Below the pieces are notes generated by a model. That model did not search any database, was not told the DNA's origin, and was given only the letters and a program-made list of their open reading frames with translations. This document shows positions 53,886-64,000 of a DNA stretch of 64,000 nt, one piece after another. Source of the stretch: Gibbula magus (taxonomy: Eukaryota; Mollusca; Gastropoda; Trochida; Trochidae); assembly GCA_936450465.1 (NCBI GenBank), contig OW388296.1, positions 47,629,750 through 47,693,749 on the forward strand, written 5' to 3'. The stretch's first letter is position 1; each line of letters opens with the position of its first letter. Position numbers and translations under genes: made by a program.

Positions 53886-54049
53886 TTATATTGTTTTATT
53901 CATTCCTGATATATTTGTTGAATGATGATTCCATGATATTTTGGTTGATTCTATTGGAAACTCTGTTGTATATTCTTCATTTCATAAGTTACATTATCCT
54001 TTGAAATGTGCTATGTTACTGTTGAAATATTGAAAAACGTTTTTACTTA

Positions 54050-54345
54050 AGAGCACAGTGGTGTAGTGGTTAGCATGTTGGCCTCTCACGCCAAAGGCCT
54101 AGGTTCGAATCCTGCTGGAGACACCAAAACTTACCTGGGTAGCTTACTGTGTTGTGTCCCTGGACAAGGCACTTAATCCACGTTTCATTCAGTACACCCA
54201 GCTGTTTAAATGGGTACCTGAAAGCACTATGCGGTCCTGTGGAGTGCTTTGTAGCTGCACCAAAAGGTCAATGTACAATTCCTTCACGATAATATCCTGA
54301 AAGAATTGTACTTTTTGTGCAGCTACAATGAATTGCAAGGTAATA
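54050..54345 (+). mobile_element. tRNA-derived SINE with conserved central block and hairpin 3' part
   Basis: The head GTGGTGTAGTGGTTAGCATG (A box) and AGGTTCGAATCCTGCTGG (B box) is followed by GTGTCCCTGGACAAGGCACT, a central block widespread in metazoan SINEs. TTTAAATGGGTACCTG comes next. The 3' part is an inverted repeat: GTAGCTGCACCAAAAGGTCA and TACAATTCCTTCA against AGAATTGTACTTTTTGTGCA, then GCTAC. The family differs from the 1.4/16.9/36.5-kb SINE. Confidence 0.88.
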
Positions 54346-56119
54346 CGCCATACAAATGTACTCTTAATATTATTATTAGGAAGTTATGAACTAAGAATAA
54401 TAATGTTTTTGAATTTTAAAAATCCAATGTTGTCGTATCAGTGAAACATAGCTGCGAACTGTCTCTGAGATTTACAGTATGAGAGATCCGGCAAATGCAA
54501 TAAATTTGGAAGATTTGTTAAAATGCATAAGGCTTATCTTTGATTTTGTCAGAATGTTTTTTGAAATTTTACTGAAAAGGTAAAGGTAAAAAAAACACAC
54601 ACCTTAACTTAACATGTTAAACTCGTAATTGGGGGTTCATTTCTCAACACATCATCAACTATGTTTCTTCTAAAGATTTACAGCACTAAAACTTGTGCAT
54701 TATAAAGTTATTCTGTATGGATTAAAAATGAATAGAGGGTATTATGTGAGTGTCTATATCATATTCTGTGCAACAGGAGTGCCTGAATATTAGTAATTCC
54801 TGATATACCAATAATCAGGCAGGAGTGTCGTAAACACAGCATGACATAGACACAAATATAATATTCTGTTTATTACAAAAGTTGTCAAATTAATGAAAAT
54901 ATGCAAAAATCCACTTTCAACCATTGGCTGGCAACCCGCCGTCGCTGCATTTAAAACATGTCATAGACAAAGCATGACGTCATAGATTGCTTTTGACGTC
55001 ACATCACCATGACAAAGTGATTTTTTGCCCTAGGGCATTGTATGATTGCCTTGGATATGATTGCCCTCGATATGATTGCCCTAGGTAATAAAAAAGAATA
55101 TAAATGGTGAAAGTAACTAAATATGCTTCGAAAAAGCATCAAAAGCTACTTAGAAGATATCTTTGTCTGATGAGAGCAAATTGATAATTTATGGACTTTC
55201 TTAAGGCAATGTGATAGCTAAAATATAACGTTAACCTATATATTCTACACTAGAAAACCTTATTCAGTAAAATAAGTGCGGGGGTCTCTAATAAGCGTCG
55301 GGTCTAAACCATTAGATCAATGCTTCCTTAGTTAACTTTATTGTTCTATTAAAGAAATAAGCGCTGGGTCTTCAAAATGTGCCTCCTTGGGGGGTCAAGG
55401 GGTGCTGAAAAAATAAGCCTATTAGTGGAAATACTTAAGCAAAGGGTCATGTAGGACAACTGTGATTAATTAGGTCAAAGGTCAGTTTTGCGGACACTAA
55501 GTTCCATGAAAAGGCAAGCTGTTGCAAGTAACTAGCCATAACATATCCCATAATTTAGCAGCAATAAATCAAGATGAACACACTGGCACTACCAATTAGA
55601 AATGTTAATAAAGTAGCCTTCATGATCCAGTTTTGATGACATGTCAATAGCATTAATTTGACAGCTAACTTTGATAGTTAATCATAATATATTAATTATT
55701 ATTGTTATTAATATATTTCTCACAGTAATAATGTGCAGGGAATCCAACATGCATCGTGTATTGATCACTTGCGCAGTATAAATATCCGTTATTAGTAGTA
55801 GCATATGTTTTATTCAGGTAAAGGGGCCACGTGCCCATTAAACATGTCCAGAGCATTATGTCATGCAAATATAAGAGGGATGCATTTTACATTTATATTG
55901 CAGTATTGAAAATAATTGTATAATAATATAAAATATAAAATTATAAAAAAATTTTTAAAGTTAAGCGGTAAACTAGTAAAACATGCATATCGATGCATAT
56001 CCTTGCCTGTTTAAAATAGCGAACTGTTAAACAGAGTTTACCCTGTGTGATAAGAGAAAACAATTTATGTAATTACTGCCACCTTGGAAATTGGAAATGT
56101 AAACGCCTAGTGTCATTTA
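54346..56119. other. Intergenic with repeat fragments
   Basis: 54850-55005 has two TGACGTCA palindromes (54975, 54994) and TCATAGACAAAGCATGACGT, akin to the 24-kb array. Around 55020-55090 there are three short TATGATTGCCCT units. 55275-55440 is a decayed family E MITE (AATAAGCGTCGGGTCT, GGGGTGCTGAAAAAATAAGC). No gene is seen. Confidence 0.55.
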
Positions 56120-56127
56120 GTAGGTGC

Positions 56128-56516
56128 TAGGGCTGGGACGGGTAGATATTTCCTACCCGGGTACCCGACCATCTGTTACCTACCCTACCCGGATACCCGT
56201 TTTGTTGATCTCCAACATCTAATTGTAAGATTTTGTACTACTTTATTCAACTGGTTGGCTGGAACATGGGGCTAGAAACCTAAAGCATAGAGACCCATGG
56301 CTATTTCAGTCAAATTTATTATGAATGACAACTTGATTATTTTAATATAATGTTAGAATCTTCAAATACATTGTAATCTTGAAATGAAAGAATAGCAAAT
56401 AAAACTGTTTTATGATTAGTCACATGATAAAAACGGGTCCGGGTAATGTGATGGGTACCCGGGTCCTACTCAATACCCACCCGTCCCAGGTATCCGGGTT
56501 ACCCGTCCCAGCCCTA
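56128..56516. mobile_element. hAT-type MITE, 389 bp, with perfect 8-bp target duplication
   Basis: Inverted ends TAGGGCTGGGACGGG and CCCGTCCCAGCCCTA are flanked by GTAGGTGC at 56120-56127 and 56517-56524. The subterminal TACCCGGGTACCCG blocks are also inverted. An 8-bp duplication and this type of end fit the hAT superfamily. It has no coding capacity. Confidence 0.92.
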
Positions 56517-56524
56517 GTAGGTGC

Positions 56525-57334
56525 CCAATAGCTGTATAGCATTGACATCTATCTGAATAAATCTCATCAATATGTTCATATAACTGTTTATTACCCATAT
56601 GGTTGAAAATAGCCGAGTTAATATTATTGATATGAGCACATGTGCACATATCACGTTTGCAAAGCAACGATTGTTTCACCGTGGCTTCCCGTATTTTGTT
56701 GTCGTCATAAAACGATTCGTGACGTCAATGTGGCTTGTCGTCGCAAGAGAAGTGGGCCGCTTTCTGACTATTTTTACGTGAATCACATGGAATAGAACGG
56801 GTAATAAAGAGATTATTACCCGAGGAAGTGTGTCCTATGACTTTTACGAAACGAGTGTGAATTTTTGTATTGCCCGAGCGAGAGCGAGGGTTATATTTTA
56901 TATTTTGTATTTTACCATGCTCTAAGAGCATAAATTAAAGAGTTTATATATAACCCTTGCATTCATATGCACATACAATATCCCTTCGATTTTCATTTCA
57001 CCCACCACCCAATTCTCGGGCATGTCTCTATGTCTCTCTCCATCACCTGAAATGACCGACCTCTACCACCTCAGATATTAAATCGTACACCTGAATCTAC
57101 AAACATGTGCAACAGTCATCTGAACCTTTGACAATGTGTACTCGGCCTCACCTCTGACCTTTGATAAACCTCTATTGTGATAAACGTGTGATCTGTGATC
57201 ACGTGTCTTCACGTATATCAATGATCTTGTGATTGTCATACCGGCTTGCCTTGCCTTAGTTTCATTGACGTACAGACGTACGATACATAACAATGAACCT
57301 GTAAAACAGCTTACACACCTGACACCAGCTTTAA
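56525..57334. other. Intergenic, one CRE and a small palindrome
   Basis: TGACGTCA at 56720-56727 and GGGTAATAAAGAGATTATTA, then CCCG at 56800 (a ~22-bp palindrome). Short frames on both strands are not supported as genes. Confidence 0.45.
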
Positions 57335-57414
57335 CTCTTAGGATGCCGGGTTACCGTTGACGCTGCTAACGTTTTGAGTCAACTCAAGTTTTTGGTCCGA
57401 TGGCATTCTAAGGG
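57335..57414. mobile_element. 80-bp TTAA mini-element
   Basis: CTCTTAGGATGCC and GGCATTCTAAGGG are 13-bp inverted ends (two mismatches) immediately inside TTAA at 57331-57334 and 57415-57418. Target and ends suggest a minimal piggyBac-type MITE; the transposase that moved it is unknown. Confidence 0.75.
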
Positions 57415-57749
57415 TTAAAACTACTTCACCAAGACGTATTATTATTATTTCAGCCTTGCCTACCTTACCTATAAATTTTCGTAAACGTTCATGGATCGTA
57501 ATTATCCTGATTGTAACACAAGGTCTCGGCGATGATGGTTATGGAAAGGAAAGATCGTACTTAAAATCGCTGATAGAGTCGCTGCAATCAAGCAAATCAT
57601 GAAACTATAGCAAGGTAGGGTATGCAGCTTGTCACCTTGCTAGCGCAGTTTTCGTCTCTTGTGGAAACGTGGCAACTTTGTAGCTTCACGCTGATTGGAG
57701 AAGCATTTTAGAAATCGTAGAGTGAAGGGAAACCAAGATGTAAGGGTAA

Positions 57750-57840
57750 TCAACTTCTTTATTGCAATGAATGCGACGTTTCGATGTAGATACTAAAGAA
57801 AGTGATATATTATAATCACTTGCTTGATAACTATACAGCG
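57750..57840 (+). repeat. Single-arm relative of the 3.5-kb foldback
   Basis: CAACTTCTTTATTGCAATGA, GCGACGTTTCGATGTAGATA, CTAA and ATCACTTGCTTGATAACT follow the order of the left arm at 3482-3570, with no second arm visible. Confidence 0.7.
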
Positions 57841-59394
57841 AAACAGACAGGTGTTTTATAACGGTGTAGTATCTTCACAGAACCTCGCATCCATTACAAA
57901 AAAATATGTTAACTACCCATACATCTCCGGGCATTTCGTATGCTAATGTGGCAGCTGGTTGATTTAACCGATGCCAATCTCAATAATGCGACCTCTCGGG
58001 TACATAGAACGATAATGCATGCTGCCCCTAGGCGCAACTACAATCCTAGCTAGATCATGCATGTGTTGTAAACAATTATATGTAGTTGATGGCCCGAGGT
58101 CGATGTATTTTCAACTCGTCTTGATGCATAGTCTTGATGCATAGCCATTTATAGCTTTGCGTAGATATACTAACATTTGTTTCTGCCATGTGATCGTATC
58201 AATCCACGTGTTCTAATATTTACAATACACACGCACATCATGCAATATATTTTCATGCTTCTAATTATATAAACATTCTGTGATGAGACCATACTCTCAT
58301 ACCAGTGCCAAAGATACAATTTTGACCAGCAATTTAGATCTAAATGGATTTTGTTCACATTCGTTATTTGTTCTCTTGTAACACAGCATGAAACTATTGC
58401 AGTTTAACCGTTTGTATCATCTGTCACAGTTCGTAAATTATTCAGACACCAGTTTCTTTATATAAAAAAAGAAGTTTGATGTTAAACGATGTCTTTAATA
58501 AATTACTTCGTGTCGTGTAACCAACATATACATAGGTGATATAAAACATCGATATATGTTGGCTATAAAGTCATAACAATCATTGTATAATCATCTTGTA
58601 CAATATTTTCGGTATACTTACATGATATAAAGCATCTAAATATTGCTAAGCCTTATGTTTAAACGTTATAACCGTATTGCAAAACCAAATATATGTATTA
58701 ATGGAAACAAAATGTTTATTCTATAAATTTATATTCGTTAAGCATTGGCCAAATATGTTCTTGAAATGGTATAAACTATCTATATATTGTCTTGAATTTG
58801 ATAAAATTGTTTAAAACAAGAAAACATGCTTTAAACTTTAAACTATTATGTTATGTTTAAGCAGTGAAAAACAAAAATTGTGTCTGAATTTGTATTATCA
58901 TACCGTTAACTGAGAAGTTATAATGTTGAATATTAAATCATTAAAATTTGCAGTACACATTTTGACCTTGCGATAATAAAGAGAACGCTCCTTTACAAAT
59001 TCCAGAATGAATAATGCGTGTGAGTGACATGAATAAAGTAGCATACAATAAATGTTGCTATTTGTCCAATTTATTTTCAATGTAAATTTAATGCGTTGCT
59101 TTTATAATAACTTATCGTTATAAGAAACTTTCATTTTAATTAATGTGCTGAATTTTGTGGAGTCAAACTTGCAAATCTTACACTTTACAAGTCTTACTGA
59201 TAAGTGTAAAACCTTTGTTCCATTTGAATTACCAGTGTTACATCCTTGATCAAGCTAGACCTCAGGCGTTGTCATTCACTGTCACTAGTACGTTTAATAC
59301 ATATACTGACATAACCTTTAAAAGTAAAAGCCCTTTTCGTTAGCCAGGGTCTCACCATGTTAAAACTAACAAGTTCATCTTTCCTGTAATGGAA
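57841..59394. other. Intergenic, nothing recognised
   Basis: AT-rich DNA. Minus-strand frames at 58170-58358 and 58898-59080 show no motif. Confidence 0.45.
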
Positions 59395-59724
59395 TACCGT
59401 ATTTCCTCCAATAGACGGGCCTTGAATTGACGCGGGGTCTCGAATAGACGCCGGGGGTATACACGAGCAAAGTTTGTTTTAAAAAGTCCAATATTCTATA
59501 CATATGACTCTTAAATGATATATTGTTACCGTTCAATAATGAATAAATATTCACCAAAACAAATTCATATTTAAGAAATTTTGTCATGATTGCATTTTTA
59601 TAAGTTTGTAAGTCGGATGATTTATATCGCCAAAAACTTAATAGACGCCGGTCTCGAATAGAAGATGGGTCTTGAATGGACGGCGGAGCTAAAGGAGGTC
59701 TCAAAATACAGACGCAATACGGTA
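59395..59724. mobile_element. MITE family E, copy 3
   Basis: TACCGTATTTCCTCCAATAG at the left, with GACGCAATACGGTA at the right, encloses GTCTCGAATAGACGCCGGG and GACGCCGGTCTCGAATAGA blocks around an AT-rich centre. Confidence 0.82.
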
Positions 59725-60246
59725 CTGATAATCTAAACTCGCCGAGAACTTTCTCACTATTAGAACCTCCTACACGGCAATTCGGCCTGCTATGATGCCT
59801 CCACAAGTCACCCATATGAACAGATGGTAGAAGTTATTTTCATCATCCAAGGCATTTACCCACTTTATAGACTGAACAATAAATGATGTAGTCATCGCCT
59901 AAAGACTTTAATAATCAATAATTAGGCCATTTCAAACATAACAATATTATACATTCTCGTTAAACGATTGCATTTCACAAATGTTTCAGTAACAGCTTTG
60001 CTACAAGTATTTATACTTTACTAAGGTTTCAGTGGTCTAAGGGAGACAACTATTTGTTTAACGTGGCTTATGTTTGGATTACCTCCCTTTGAAGTTATGC
60101 CCTCTTGTTATTTATTAAAATAACAAGGGCACATATTTAGTGTTCAATGGCTAAATAACAATTCCCAACAAATAAAAAGAGTTCTAAAACGAATGTTCAT
60201 GGTTCGGTTAAGCCATGCGTGTCCAATTTCAATAAAGCGGTTATTT

Positions 60247-60572
60247 TTAAAGTGGCTTTAGCACGTGTTTTTCTAATTTTATTTTTACAAATTTCCCATT
60301 TATAATGATAGTTTATGTCATTTATAGGGTAAAATATGTTATTACACAAACCAAGTATCCGTAGTGGTGATAACGGTTTTGCGTATAAATGCATGGCGGC
60401 CATTTTAATGTGAGCACATTTTATTATTTCCAATGGCTTTACCTAACCATGTGTACTCAATTTTAACTTGATTATCCGAAGATAGAAGGGTGTTTAACTA
60501 TTTGTGACATTATTTTTCAAATACATTTCATCGACTTATTTGAACGAAAAAAACGTGCTACTGCCCCTTTAG
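60247..60572. mobile_element. MITE family C, copy 4 (degenerate left end)
   Basis: TTAAAGTGGCTTTAGCACG at the left and CGTGCTACTGCCCCTTTA at the right. The interior (ATGATAGTTTATGTCATTTA, CATGGCGGCCATTTTA) is collinear with copy 1. Confidence 0.85.
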
Positions 60573-60599
60573 GTGTTCACGTTAGAATGACCGCTCGAG

Positions 60600-60672
60600 A
60601 TGGTTGAGTGAGTGAGTGAGTTATTGTTTAACGCCGCTTCGGCAGTATTGCAGCCATTAGCGGCGATCGAGA
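60600..60672 (+). repeat. SINE tail fragment
   Basis: GAGTGAGTGAGTTATTGTTT, then AACGCCGCTTCGGCAGTATT matches the 3' tail type of the SINE at 1398-1716 (read on the plus strand there). Only the tail is present. Confidence 0.6.
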
Positions 60673-60809
60673 TGGTTGAAGTGATCTGACTGATGAAGCA
60701 ATATCTAAACACGCAGGGTACAGTTTTGAATATTGTACAATGATAGAAAGCTCAACCATCTTACTTTCAAAGTCGCATGAAACTTACAAATCTACCTCTA
60801 ACACAACCT

Positions 60810-61030
60810 CCAAATGCAAGGCTTAACTCTTGCCAGTCTGCAGTACTGGCTGATTTAAGTCTTGCAGTATTTCCCTCTCTTTGCCGTGCCAAGATAGTGA
60901 GTCGCTGCACCTGAAAAGCATAGTGGACCCGGATTTCCCAGCACAGAGATCTTAAGGAAATACTGCAAGGCCTAAATCAGCCAGTATTGGAGACTGACAA
61001 GAGTTATGCCTTGCATTGGGAAGTTGTCTC
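60810..61030. mobile_element. Foldback element, copy 2
   Basis: Arms CAAATGCAAGGCTTAACTCT, TGCCAGTCTGCAGTACTGGC and their reverse complements match the element at 33927-34152. The loop sequence (CTCACTATCTTGGCACGGCA at 34.0 kb) is present in the opposite orientation relative to the window. Confidence 0.88.
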
Positions 61031-62322
61031 AAACACTGGTGCGTTCAACAAAATTATCGCCGCACCACTTTCTTCCAATCTTCCAAGGGATAACCGTTTA
61101 CTATGGATACGGCTTATCGTGTCGTGTAATAATTTTTGTTTAACCTCTAACGTAACAATAGGCCTATATATTGCATAAACTTTATTTATAAATGCCAAAT
61201 TTGAGAGAGAAAAAAACATGTAAACAAAGTGCTTCTGCGCCTTTAAGCCAACAGAGGATTTGTTCGTCTATGCTGGTGTGTTTGGAGATAGCGCTGTACG
61301 AAAATTGGTTATCCGATCAGAAACAAAACCATTTTATAGACTGAATAGATATAATGGGTGAAGTCAATAATTAGACCAGTTTAGAAGAAGTATTAGAAAT
61401 AGACATTATCGTTATACTTTTGTTGATAAGTATTGTTGACTCTTAATAATGACCATGAAGAACGTCTGACACTAATTTCCTATTGACGTTACTTTCAAAT
61501 TGGGAAACCACGGATAAGGGTAATTAGTAAAAAAAACACCCCAGAGGACGTTGCATTCAAGTTAAGTATCCATACATATTTGGGTAACATCTCGTCTGTG
61601 AATATTTCTAGTTTAATAATCTCAGTGGTCAAAGGGAGACAACTCTATATTTAACGAAGCACCCGTTTGGTTTACTTCCCTTTGAGGAATTACATTAATT
61701 CTATTAATTAATTATGTTCCTTTGTTATCTGTCCAGGTAATAGTTTTATAACCCTTTATTTGGTAAGCGACTCACACGCCATTCCCAGAATAAAATATTA
61801 AATTTAAGTTTTTGTTGGATATGATATTTTATAAAACTAGGAGTTATAATACATATTATATAAGTCCTTGAATAAAACTAGTAAACGTATAAGGACCCCT
61901 TAGTAAACATTAATTTCCCATTTTCTTCACAACTGCTCTATGTTCATGGTTTATGATAGGCGGGGAAGGCGCGTTCAGGCTAGGACAATTTTTTTGCATA
62001 AAACGAATGGCTAATTGTAAATGCATAATTGACTTTTCAACGAAGTAGAATATGTCTTATTTGAATGTCACATCAATTAACCGAAAATAACCTACATAAT
62101 ACGCTTATATGATAGTATTCAATTAAGTTTATTCAATAGTTTTATCATACAGAATTATTCCACAACAATTAATTTATCCTAATGTAATTGATACAAGCAA
62201 TTTGTTTTAATGTTCTGTTGTGCAATTAATGTGGCACGTCAGTAACTGAAGGCACTGTAGCATATTATTTTTAACATTTTGTATATTTTCAGATAACCCC
62301 TTGACAGGATTTGGAAATCTGG
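61031..62322. other. Intergenic, nothing firm
   Basis: AT-rich. A lone GCTTCTGCGCCTTTAAGCC near 61230 resembles one end of a TTAAAGG-type MITE. No gene is seen. Confidence 0.4.
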
Positions 62323-62427
62323 ACCCATATTTTCGAAACTCTCTTAGCGCTAAGATAGTCGTAAGTGCCATACATTAACATTGACTTACGACTATCTTAG
62401 CACTAAGACAGCTTTGAAAATATTGGC
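62323..62427. repeat. Palindromic repeat, about 45-bp arms
   Basis: ACCCATATTTTCGAAACTCT, CTTAGCGCTAAGATAGTCGT, AAGT is mirrored by ACTTACGACTATCTTAGCAC, TAAGACAGCTTTGAAAATAT, TGG with a 16-bp loop. It would form a long hairpin; class unknown. Confidence 0.85.
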
Positions 62428-63928
62428 CCTAGAGTCGACAAAACAAAAGCTGTACTACCCTACTCAATATGTATAGATTAATAGCTAAATGAAAACTACA
62501 ACACTTCGTTTTTTTCAGAGTTTACTTTTAGAACAGCCCGTTGAGAATTAGGGTAAATTGTACCTCTACATAACAACACTAGACTGATGCCACTATAGCT
62601 GTGCACCATTCTTGAAGGCATCTGAACAACGTCATCAACTATGACAGAAGCGTTTGCTTCGTATTGCTTTCACATTGGGACCTTCCATTTGACTGATAAC
62701 AAGAGACGCATAATATGTAGTCAACCATTCAGTTATATAAAAATCGTTGGTATACTTTCTTAAATAAATATATTCAAATTATAAGAATTTGACATTAAAT
62801 AAATTACCCAAATTATACGCAGCACTCTGCTTGATGTTGATGGCATTTGTAAAGAAATCCATATATAGTTTTTCATATAATCAGGCTAAACTTTAAATTT
62901 GAATTAGTATCTCTTGTTAACAGAAATGTTAGGTTTCACAAGGCACAAAACATTAACACAAATGTATTGCACAACGCCTGCGAGAGTTCAATCACAGATA
63001 TTTTATGTGATCTTATTCACATTTAATGCTTTCAATATTGCTAGCATCTCATAAACTTCAATTCGTTTTTGATAAAAATGTACAGTAAATTAATACATAT
63101 TTGCATCAACAAGGAATAGTAGTTTATGAAATCCAAATCTTATTGGATTATTGAAATAATTTAAACCTTAAACAATCAAATACTTAAGTTAATATATACA
63201 TACATATAGTTATCCATCCTTTTCATTAACAATTAATAATGTCACAACAGTTTGAAATAAAAGCATCTTTTAGCATACAAATCCAGAAATATACATTATG
63301 TAATTTAAGTTTTGATTGATACATCCATAAGTCATAACAAGTACACTAAAAGCCGAAACAAGAACCAATAAAGCTTAAACGATTATAGAATAAATATAAA
63401 TAAGTGTATATATTTAAGGCACATTCAGGAACGCCACTTTATCCAATATATTAATTCATGCTTTGTAATGGAGCACCATTGAATCAGATAAATTAACATT
63501 TGGAAGACAAGAAAAACAAAAACACAATGTATACATCACTCAATTTTTCCAAAAAAATCATTGAGAACGATACATTTCCATTGATTGGATACCAAAACAT
63601 TAAATACCATCAGCAGAATGAAATGGTAAGTTATCAGGATAGCAAAGTAGAAAACAGAATATGTAGAAAAATATAAAAGGTAATACATTTGAAATGGATA
63701 ACACTGGGAAAGATAGTTGAAACTTTAAGGATGTGAATTGGAGTACATTTGTACTTCAAGGCACTTAACAAATCTATGATTCAGAATAGTTATACAGTAT
63801 TTCTTCAAACATACATCAATGATCTATGATTCAAGAAAAGGTATACCGTATTTTCCCTAATAAACACCAGAAAATATCAGTATGTTCAATATGTATGAAT
63901 GTATATTCAATGTATACAAACACATGAT
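62428..63928. other. AT-rich, possibly 3' UTR of the minus-strand gene at the right edge
   Basis: No motif found. TACCGTATTTTCCCTAATAA at 63845 looks like one end of a family E MITE. Confidence 0.4.
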
Positions 63929-64000
63929 TCAACGTTTCTTGTCATTTCTTTCTCCCAGTTTCCGAAGACCGGATTTCTTTCGGACTTTCAGATTGTTCTA
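63929..64000 (-). CDS. Possible C-terminal end of an unidentified protein (runs off the window)
   Basis: On the minus strand from the window edge, 23 open codons read NNLKVRKKSGLRKLGERNDK, KR before TGA (63929-63931). The basic, low-complexity-free sequence and its position at the edge of a long AT-rich 3' region suggest a real last exon. Its length is too short to identify or to be sure. Confidence 0.35.

Noticed and set aside
54055..54125. Possible tRNA gene
   Set aside because: The A and B boxes are present, but acceptor and anticodon stems do not pair properly and the sequence continues into a SINE body. The same holds for 16865-16935 and the minus strand at 1640-1716.

Overview
This window is animal nuclear DNA: AT-rich, with spliced genes spread over long introns and densely packed transposon remnants. 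The tRNA-headed SINEs with a 'gtttaacgccgc' tail, the elements carrying 145-bp tandem repeats, and the many short TTAA-flanked MITEs point to a lophotrochozoan, most likely a mollusc. That assignment is an inference; no species is named. Most open reading frames longer than 60 codons here are chance. The real genes had to be read from splice sites.

Layout. (1) About 1.2-19.0 kb, plus strand: a 12-exon RBR-type (RING1-IBR-RING2) E3 ubiquitin ligase whose 5' end lies outside the window or is unrecognised. All exon phases agree. One intron needs a GC-AG splice pair. The introns hold two SINEs, foldback elements, MITEs, a 145-bp tandem-repeat element, a microsatellite and a minisatellite. (2) 19.0-35.6 kb: a tandem-repeated 3' UTR start, then about 16 kb of AT-rich intergenic DNA. 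It contains a palindromic array with three pairs of TGACGTCA sites and a pogo/Tigger-like element nested in a MITE. (3) 35.6-52.0 kb, minus strand: a complete seven-exon eIF4E3 (class III cap-binding protein) gene encoding 218 residues. Its introns carry a broken mariner, a precise TTAA (piggyBac-type) insertion, foldbacks and a SINE split by a later insertion. (4) 52.0-52.8 kb: the head-to-head interval between eIF4E3 and the next gene, containing a CRE. (5) 52.807-52.977 kb, plus strand: an intronless 56-codon gene recognised as SMIM30, a small single-pass membrane protein. (6) 53-63.9 kb: intergenic DNA with a SINE, a hAT-type MITE with a perfect 8-bp target duplication, an 80-bp TTAA mini-element and further foldbacks. 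(7) 63.93-64.0 kb, minus strand: what looks like the basic C-terminal end of another gene running off the window.

The three recognised genes have unrelated products (ubiquitin transfer, cap-dependent translation, a membrane micropeptide). Only the eIF4E3/SMIM30 pair has an arrangement suggesting shared regulation. I found no operon-like or defence-like system. The most informative observations are the RBR ligase with an unrecognised N-terminal half and a GC-AG intron, the deep conservation of SMIM30, and several nested insertions where paralogous repeat copies supply the empty site.
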